From: an uncultured Muribaculaceae bacterium
Lineage (GTDB): Bacteria > Bacteroidota > Bacteroidia > Bacteroidales > Muribaculaceae
Length of the DNA stretch: 28,006 nt
Assembly (NCBI GenBank): GCA_910587185.1
Contig: CAJULY010000027.1
Location: forward strand, 1-28,006
Direction of reading: 5' to 3'
The position numbers and the translations under genes are program-made. Below are positions 22,588 to 28,006 of the stretch, in pieces. A model generated the notes under the pieces. The model saw nothing but the letters and a program-made list of their open reading frames with translations. It did no database searches and had not been told where the DNA came from. The stretch's first letter is position 1, and each line of letters opens with the position of its first letter.

Positions 22588-22645
22588 TGGCACCACAAGT
22601 GCGACAAATTCATCATTAACAAATTATTAACATCAATAATAAAAC

Positions 22646-24145
22646 ATGAAACTTTCCCGAAAACTAATGATTATGGCAGGAGGCACCCTTTTCATAGGGC
22701 TGACTGCCGCAGCGGCCTGTGAGGGCAAATCCGGTTCGGAATCTCTCTTCACGGTATCACAATCACCGGTGACCAATACAGATTTCACCCGTGCCGCGGA
22801 ATCGACAATAAACGGAGTGGTCAGCATCAAGAGCTACGCTACCGTGCGCCAGCAGCGCGGCTATAGCGGAGGTGAAGAGTTTTTCAATGATCCGTTCTTC
22901 GACTTCTTCTTCGGAAATCCCTACGGAGGCAACCGTCAGCCACAGCGACGCCAGCAACAACCCAAGGCCAAGGAAGAGGAGCAGCAGCCCATTGGTCTCG
23001 GATCAGGCGTCATCATATCGCCGGACGGCTATATCGTAACCAACAACCATGTCATCGACGGAGCTGAACGTCTTGAAGTGACTCTCAATGACAACCGTCA
23101 GTTCAACGCAACCGTTGTCGGTGCGGACCCCAACACGGACCTCGCGCTCATAAAAATCGACGCGAAAGAACTTCCGGTGATTCCGATGGGCGATAGCGAC
23201 GCCCTTAAAGTCGGAGAATGGGTGCTCGCTGTCGGCAATCCTTTCGGACTGACCTCCACCGTTACCTCCGGAATCGTTTCGGCCAAGGCACGCAGCATAT
23301 CCGCCGCCACCAACGGACGCCCTATGGGCCTTGAATCCTATATTCAGACCGATGCAGCAGTCAATCCGGGCAACTCTGGAGGAGCGCTCGTAAATCTCAA
23401 CGGCGAACTCGTAGGCATCAATTCCGCCATTTATTCACAGACCGGAAGCTACGCGGGCTATTCCTTCGCCATACCGACTGCCATAGTCACCAAAGTGGCT
23501 ACCGACCTCAAGCAGTATGGCACTGTGCAGCGTGCGTTCCTCGGCATCACCTATTTCGCCCTTGACGCAAAAACCGCCAAAGAGAAAGGGCTGAAGGATA
23601 TCGTTGACGGTCTTTACGTAGAGGAGGTCAACGACCGCAGCGCCGCTATGGAGGCAGGCATCAAGCCCGGTGACGTGATTACAGCCATAAACAACAAACC
23701 GACCCATAATTCCGCCCAGCTCACCGAACAGATAGCCCGTCTGCGTCCCGGCGACAAAGTTGCCATAACTTTCGTACGCGACGGAAAGACCCAGACCGTG
23801 ACCACCACCCTCTACAACTCTCAGGGCAGCACCAAAATCACACAGGCTTCTTCTGTGACCGATCTCGGATGCGCTTTCAAGAAAATTGATGCCGAGACAG
23901 CAAAATCTCTGAAAATCAACTCAGGACTTCAGGTAACCGGTCTTAAAGACGGTAAATTCAAAGCCGCCGGCATCAAGGACGGATTCATAATTCTTGACAT
24001 CAACAATGCCCGTGTATCCTCGGCCGAGGATGTTGAAAAGATCTATAATGCAATAATCAAGAGCACTGAGGACCACGTGATGTTCATCACCGGAATCTAT
24101 CCGACCGGCAAAAAAATGTATTACGCGGTTGATCTCAACGACTGA
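22646..24145 (+). CDS. DegP/HtrA-family periplasmic serine protease
   Basis: The 499-residue product has an N-terminal export signal (hydrophobic 8-24, ending TAAAAC), a Phe-rich loop (FFNDPFFDFFFGNPYGG, 79-95), a Gln/Arg-rich linker (97-115), and a trypsin-like domain with catalytic His135 (TNNHVI), Asp165 (NTDLAL) and Ser244 (GNSGGA). Two PDZ domains follow (about 285-390 and 400-499), the first starting RAFLGITYF. This is the usual Do-protease layout, which degrades or refolds misfolded envelope proteins. Cys25 could be lipidated, but the lipobox is imperfect. It is monocistronic, with its own terminator. Confidence 0.93.
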   Translation: MKLSRKLMIMAGGTLFIGLTAAAACEGKSGSESLFTVSQSPVTNTDFTRAAESTINGVVSIKSYATVRQQRGYSGGEEFFNDPFFDFFFGNPYGGNRQPQRRQQQPKAKEEEQQPIGLGSGVIISPDGYIVTNNHVIDGAERLEVTLNDNRQFNATVVGADPNTDLALIKIDAKELPVIPMGDSDALKVGEWVLAVGNPFGLTSTVTSGIVSAKARSISAATNGRPMGLESYIQTDAAVNPGNSGGALVNLNGELVGINSAIYSQTGSYAGYSFAIPTAIVTKVATDLKQYGTVQRAFLGITYFALDAKTAKEKGLKDIVDGLYVEEVNDRSAAMEAGIKPGDVITAINNKPTHNSAQLTEQIARLRPGDKVAITFVRDGKTQTVTTTLYNSQGSTKITQASSVTDLGCAFKKIDAETAKSLKINSGLQVTGLKDGKFKAAGIKDGFIILDINNARVSSAEDVEKIYNAIIKSTEDHVMFITGIYPTGKKMYYAVDLND

Positions 24146-24179
24146 CAAGCCGAATCCCACAAGATTACAATACCCCTTC

Positions 24180-24214
24180 AAAGCGCCCCGGAACTATCGC
24201 CGCGGGCGCTTTTT
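24180..24214 (+). terminator. Rho-independent terminator of the DegP-like gene
   Basis: AAAGCGCCC (24180-24188) pairs with GGGCGCTTT (24204-24212), extended inward by CGG/CCG with one bulged C, and ends in a T tract (24210-24214). Confidence 0.8.
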
Positions 24215-24237
24215 AATGCAGTTTTCAGTGTAATCGC

Positions 24238-24268
24238 TTGATTGAGATGCGGGAAATGATTACTTTTG
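24238..24268 (+). promoter_or_regulatory. Promoter of panC-panD (probably also ffh-folD)
   Basis: TTG (24238-24240) and TACTTTTG (24261-24268) with a 20-nt spacer. Transcription is predicted near 24274, leaving a leader of about 79 nt before the panC ATG. Confidence 0.65.
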
Positions 24269-24352
24269 CACCGGATTTCGGGAAACGCAAATTTCCCGTC
24301 CGCAACATCAAACAATTCATATAACTCAGCTCATAAACTCAAGAGAAAGAGA

Positions 24353-25201
24353 ATGAAAGTGTTAAGAACCGTCGGCGAACTGCGGCAAGCCATGGAGAGC
24401 CACCGCAATGCCGGCCAGACCATAGGCCTTGTTCCAACCATGGGAGCCCTCCATGCGGGCCATCTGTCACTTATGGAGCGTTCATGCCGCGACAACGACA
24501 TCACAGTGGCGAGTATCTTTGTCAACCCCACTCAATTCAACAATGCGACAGACCTGAAGACCTATCCCAGAACAGAAGAAAAAGACTGCGCACTCCTTGA
24601 AAAAGCCGGTGTCGATTATGCATTTGTTCCTTCGGTGGAAGAGATCTATCCTGAACCTGACACCCGAGTGTTTGACCTCGGAGCGGTTGCAGAAGTGATG
24701 GAAGGAGCGATGCGCCCGGGCCATTTCAACGGCGTCGCACAGATCGTCAGCCGTCTTTTCAGCTATGTCAACCCTACCCGCGCCTATTTCGGAGAAAAAG
24801 ATTTCCAGCAGATAGCCGTTATCAGAAGGATGGCACAACTGGAAGGTTTTGACTTCGAGATCATCGCGTGTCCGATAGTCAGAGAGGCCGACGGACTGGC
24901 TCTGTCAAGCCGAAACGTTCGTCTGACTCCCGAACAAAGGAAGATCGCTCCCGCAATCCACCGCACTCTCGCCCGAAGCCTGGATATGACCCGCGACAAA
25001 AGCGTAGGCGAGGTCAAGCAATGGGTCAAGGAAGAGATCGACCGTCAGCCCTTCATGACCACCGAATATTACGAAATCGTCAACCCCCTCACCATGCAGC
25101 CCACCGACAGCTGGATGACTTCCGACGGCCCGGCAGTAGGCTGCGTGACCGTCTATTGCGGAGATGTGCGTCTGATTGACAATATAACTTACTCGAAATG
25201 A
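24353..25201 (+). CDS. panC: Pantothenate synthetase (pantoate--beta-alanine ligase)
   Basis: The 282-residue enzyme condenses pantoate with beta-alanine using ATP, through a pantoyl-adenylate, in CoA synthesis. Visible motifs are VPTMGALHAGHLSL (HIGH-type nucleotide site), SIFVNPTQF, RPGHFNGVAQIVSRLF, YFGEKDFQQ and DGLALSSRNVRL (KMSKS-like). The start at 24353 gives the conserved N-terminus; an in-frame TTG at 24266 lies inside the -7 element and cannot be used. The gene overlaps panD by 4 nt (ATGA), whose product supplies its beta-alanine substrate. Confidence 0.96.
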   Translation: MKVLRTVGELRQAMESHRNAGQTIGLVPTMGALHAGHLSLMERSCRDNDITVASIFVNPTQFNNATDLKTYPRTEEKDCALLEKAGVDYAFVPSVEEIYPEPDTRVFDLGAVAEVMEGAMRPGHFNGVAQIVSRLFSYVNPTRAYFGEKDFQQIAVIRRMAQLEGFDFEIIACPIVREADGLALSSRNVRLTPEQRKIAPAIHRTLARSLDMTRDKSVGEVKQWVKEEIDRQPFMTTEYYEIVNPLTMQPTDSWMTSDGPAVGCVTVYCGDVRLIDNITYSK

Positions 25202-25554
25202 TACAGATTCAGCTACTGAAATCAAAGATACACCGCGTGACGGTGACAGAGGCTAACCTCGACTACATCGGAAGCATCACCATTGACCGCGATCTCATGG
25301 ACGCGGCTGGAATCTTCCCGGGAGAAAGAGTGTTCATCGTCGATAACAACAACGGTGAACGCTTCGACACCTACGCCATCGAAGGTCCCCGCGGAAGCGG
25401 CATGATCTGCCTTAACGGCGCCGCCGCACGCAAAGTCCACACCGGAGACATCGTAATCATCATGGCCTACGCCCTCATGACCCCTGAAGAGGCTGCATCA
25501 TGGAAACCGAAAGTGGTTTTCCCCGACACGGCCACCAACAAGCTTGTAAAATAA
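25198..25554 (+). CDS. panD: Aspartate 1-decarboxylase (proenzyme)
   Basis: The 118-residue pyruvoyl-dependent decarboxylase makes beta-alanine from L-aspartate. The self-cleavage site is Gly25-Ser26 in DYIGSITID; Ser26 becomes the pyruvoyl group. Further family features are Lys/Arg-rich KSKIHRVTVTEANL at the start and SGMICLNGAAARKVHTGDIVIIMAYALM, including the Thr/Tyr region near the active site. Length matches bacterial PanD (about 115-126). Overlap with panC by ATGA indicates coupled translation, so substrate and consumer are made together. Confidence 0.97.
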   Translation: MIQIQLLKSKIHRVTVTEANLDYIGSITIDRDLMDAAGIFPGERVFIVDNNNGERFDTYAIEGPRGSGMICLNGAAARKVHTGDIVIIMAYALMTPEEAASWKPKVVFPDTATNKLVK

Positions 25555-25591
25555 CAGCCAATAAAAGAAAAAGCCCCATACTCCCAGCCCT

Positions 25592-26923
25592 ATGTTTGAA
25601 AATCTAAGCGAAAGACTTGAACGAAGCCTTAAAATCCTCAAAGGACAAGGCAAGATCACTGAAATAAACGTTGCCGAAACGCTCAAAGATGTGCGCCGCG
25701 CCCTTCTGGACGCCGACGTGAACTACAAAGTTGCGAAGCAGTTCACCGATACTGTCAAAGCCAAGGCCTTGGGCCAGAACGTGCTGACAGCGGTCAAACC
25801 CGGAGAGATGATGGTCAAGATAGTCCATGACGAACTGGCCTCTCTGATGGGTTCTGAAACTGCCCAGCTGAATCTTTCCGGTAATCCAACGGTGATTCTC
25901 ATGTCGGGTCTTCAGGGTTCGGGTAAAACCACTTTCTCCGGCAAACTCGCCCGCAAACTCAAGAGCGAGAAAAGCAAGCGACCGCTCCTTGTTGCCTGCG
26001 ACGTCTATCGTCCCGCGGCCATCGACCAGCTGAAAGTCCTCGGCGAACAGATCAATGTGCCCGTATATACGGAGGAAGGCAACAACAATCCCGTTGAGAT
26101 AGCGAAAAACGCCATTCGCCACGCGAAAGCTAACAATCTCGACCTCGTCATCGTCGATACGGCCGGACGTCTGGCTGTTGACGAACAGATGATGGACGAG
26201 ATCGAAGCTATCAAGAATGCGATAAATCCCCAGGAAATCCTGTTTGTCGTGGATGCCATGACCGGACAGGACGCCGTCAATACCGCCAAGGAGTTCAACG
26301 ACCGTCTTGACTTCGACGGCGTGGTCCTCACCAAACTTGACGGTGACACCCGCGGCGGTGCCGCGCTTTCTATCCGCGCCGTCGTGACGAAGCCGATAAA
26401 ATTCGTCGGTACAGGCGAAAAACTCGATGCTCTCGACCTATTCCATCCTGCGCGAATGGCCGACCGAATCCTCGGCATGGGCGACATTGTCTCTCTCGTG
26501 GAGAAAGCACAGAACGCCTACAACGAGGAGGAAGCGCGCAAGCTCTCGAAAAAAATTGCCAAGAATCAGTTTGACTTCAACGACTTCCTCAGCCAGATCC
26601 AGCAAATAAAGAAAATGGGTAACCTGAAGGACCTCGCTTCGATGATTCCCGGCGTTGGCAAAGCGATCAAGGATATCGACATCGACGACAACGCCTTCAA
26701 AGGCATAGAGGCCATCATCCACTCCATGACCCGCGAAGAACGCGCCAATCCGTCGATCATCAATCAGAGCCGGCGTCAGCGCATAGCGAAAGGCTCCGGA
26801 ACCACGATTGTCGAAGTGAACCGCATGCTGAAACAGTTCGAGCAGATGCGCAAGATGATGAAAACCGTCTCCACGATGAAAAACCCTATGAAAATGATGC
26901 GCGGAATGCGCGGAGGCAGATAA
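25592..26923 (+). CDS. ffh: Signal recognition particle protein Ffh
   Basis: The 443-residue GTPase targets membrane and secretory proteins to FtsY and the translocon with 4.5S RNA. It has the N-domain (about 1-90), the G-domain with GLQGSGKTT (106-114), DVYRPAAIDQL, DTAGRL, TKLDGDTRGGA and GTGEKLDALDLF, and a Met-rich M-domain ending MRKMMKTVSTMKNPMKMMR, which contacts signal peptides and SRP RNA. Length is normal. It starts 37 nt after panD without a visible -7 element, and folD follows after 30 nt, so probable cotranscription. Confidence 0.97.
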   Translation: MFENLSERLERSLKILKGQGKITEINVAETLKDVRRALLDADVNYKVAKQFTDTVKAKALGQNVLTAVKPGEMMVKIVHDELASLMGSETAQLNLSGNPTVILMSGLQGSGKTTFSGKLARKLKSEKSKRPLLVACDVYRPAAIDQLKVLGEQINVPVYTEEGNNNPVEIAKNAIRHAKANNLDLVIVDTAGRLAVDEQMMDEIEAIKNAINPQEILFVVDAMTGQDAVNTAKEFNDRLDFDGVVLTKLDGDTRGGAALSIRAVVTKPIKFVGTGEKLDALDLFHPARMADRILGMGDIVSLVEKAQNAYNEEEARKLSKKIAKNQFDFNDFLSQIQQIKKMGNLKDLASMIPGVGKAIKDIDIDDNAFKGIEAIIHSMTREERANPSIINQSRRQRIAKGSGTTIVEVNRMLKQFEQMRKMMKTVSTMKNPMKMMRGMRGGR

Positions 26924-26953
26924 CCACACCTTCTAACGAAAAACAAAAAAACT

Positions 26954-27838
26954 ATGCTTATAGACGGAAAGAAAATCTCCACCGACCTCAAGTCCGAGAT
27001 AGCCGCCTCGGTTGAAGAAATGGTCGCCAACGGACAGAAACGCCCGCATCTGGCAGCGATTCTCGTGGGCCACGACGGTGGCAGCGAGACCTACGTAGCC
27101 AACAAAGTCAAAGCCTGCGAACAGTGCGGATTCAAATCCACTCTCATCCGCTTCGAGGACGACGTGACCGAGGCCGAGCTTCTGGCCACAATCGACCGCC
27201 TCAATGGCGACTCGGATGTTGACGGTTTCATCGTGCAGCTTCCGCTCCCCCGCCACATCTCTGAACAGCGCGTGATCGAAGCCATAGATTACCGCAAGGA
27301 TGTTGACGGCTTCCATCCCGTCAACGTAGGCCGAATGTCGATCGGTCTTCCATGTTTCGTCTCGGCTACTCCCTTCGGAATAATGGAACTGCTTCGTCGC
27401 TATGACATCCCGACTCGGGGCGCCCGCTGCGTGGTCCTCGGCCGCAGCAACATCGTGGGTAAGCCCGTAGCCACCCTCATGATGCAGAAGGCACAGCCCG
27501 GCAACGCCACTGTCACCGTGTGTCACAGCGCCACGCCTGACATCAAGGAGATCTGCCGTGAGGCTGACATCATCATCGCCGCCCTCGGCTCGCCCGGCTT
27601 CGTGACAGAGGACATGGTGAAACCGGGCGCGGTGATAATCGACGTAGGCACAACCCGCGTTCCCGACGCGACACGCAAAAGCGGCTTCCGCCTCTGTGGA
27701 GATGTCGATTTCGCCAATGTCGAGCCGAAATGCTCCTACATCACCCCAGTTCCGGGAGGCGTTGGCCCCATGACGATAGCGTCGCTGATGCACAACACCC
27801 TGCTTGCAGCGCGCCACGAAATTTATCCGGCGGAATAA
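26954..27838 (+). CDS. folD: Bifunctional methylene-THF dehydrogenase/methenyl-THF cyclohydrolase
   Basis: The 294-residue FolD interconverts methylene-, methenyl- and formyl-tetrahydrofolate. Characteristic sequences are YVANKVKACEQCGF (with the catalytic Lys of the YxxxK motif), GFIVQLPLPRHI, KDVDGFHPVNVG, VVLGRSNIVGKPVATLM (NADP-binding) and ITPVPGGVGPMTIA. Length is normal. The start ATG at 26954 gives MLIDGKKIS, the family N-terminus. It is the last gene of the panC-panD-ffh-folD run; no hairpin terminator was found before the tRNA promoter at 27905. A large open frame on the opposite strand is its antisense shadow. Confidence 0.97.
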   Translation: MLIDGKKISTDLKSEIAASVEEMVANGQKRPHLAAILVGHDGGSETYVANKVKACEQCGFKSTLIRFEDDVTEAELLATIDRLNGDSDVDGFIVQLPLPRHISEQRVIEAIDYRKDVDGFHPVNVGRMSIGLPCFVSATPFGIMELLRRYDIPTRGARCVVLGRSNIVGKPVATLMMQKAQPGNATVTVCHSATPDIKEICREADIIIAALGSPGFVTEDMVKPGAVIIDVGTTRVPDATRKSGFRLCGDVDFANVEPKCSYITPVPGGVGPMTIASLMHNTLLAARHEIYPAE

Positions 27839-27904
27839 TGATTGATAAATCAAGGGGTTGAGCCCGAATGCATCAAATTATCGTAAAATTTTAGACGTTT
27901 TTGA

Positions 27905-27934
27905 TTGCGGTTTCGGAAAATTTGCTTAACTTTG
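27905..27934 (+). promoter_or_regulatory. Promoter of the tRNA-His gene
   Basis: TTG (27905-27907) and TAACTTTG (27927-27934) with a 19-nt spacer; predicted start near 27940, about 14 nt before the tRNA. Confidence 0.65.
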
Positions 27935-27953
27935 CAGCGCAAAACCCCGATAT

Positions 27954-28006
<53 letters not shown>

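Noticed and set aside
24266..24352. Longer panC beginning at a TTG at 24266
   Set aside because: That TTG is part of the -7 element TACTTTTG, upstream of the predicted transcription start; the ATG at 24353 matches the PanC family.
26933..27853. A 306-codon minus-strand frame opposite folD
   Set aside because: It is almost exactly antisense to folD, has no family-like sequence, and arises from the high-GC third-position bias of folD.

Overview
The window looks like chromosome from a Bacteroidales bacterium, most likely near the Muribaculaceae (family inferred from overall feel, not from a search). The main evidence is the promoter style: almost every gene start is preceded by the Bacteroidota vegetative -7 element TAnnTTTG, often with a TTG (-33) 19-20 nt upstream, and Shine-Dalgarno sequences are largely absent. 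Gene content agrees: split MutA/MutB methylmalonyl-CoA mutase, a PorT-like barrel, a LysM/periplasmic-binding fusion, and an HsdR_N-like protein beside holA. The region is housekeeping-rich. I see no insertion sequence, phage, CRISPR array or integration scar.

Layout. 1-66 is the tail of an unidentified gene. 301-903 is rplU-rpmA. 1193-6728 (minus) is udk-lptB followed by mutA-mutB. 6883-7725 is nfo. 7807-8514 (minus, OmpA-type lipoprotein) and 8660-9589 (EamA transporter) diverge from a dyad-symmetric promoter. 9586-10134 (minus) is an AlkD-like protein, divergent from 10250-12743, a LysM/binding-protein fusion plus an outer-membrane barrel. 12807-13838 (minus, holA) and 13892-14362 (small PD-(D/E)XK protein) share a palindromic -7 element. 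14380-15993 (minus) is an ABC-F ATPase with a degenerate second nucleotide site. 16335-16637 is an Ala/Lys-rich LEA-like protein. 16703-18367 (minus) is a long-chain acyl-CoA ligase. 18520-20870 is mtaB plus a family 2 glycosyltransferase, converging on nlpC/P60-tcdA (20809-22415, minus). 22646-24145 is a DegP/HtrA protease. 24353-27838 is panC-panD-ffh-folD. The window ends inside a tRNA-His gene.

How genes connect. mutA/mutB form the vitamin-B12 mutase of the succinate-propionate route. panC/panD supply pantothenate for CoA. mtaB and tcdA both act on t6A at position 37 of ANN-decoding tRNAs. Several products belong to the envelope: LptB, OmpA-like lipoprotein, LysM protein, PorT-like barrel, NlpC/P60 and DegP.

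I did not find a clear-cut new defence or biosynthetic system. The most interesting items are two symmetric divergent promoters, the orphan HsdR_N-like nuclease fold next to holA, a Cys/His-rich hinge in MutA, the ABC-F protein with a dead second site, and the LysM/binding-protein fusion.
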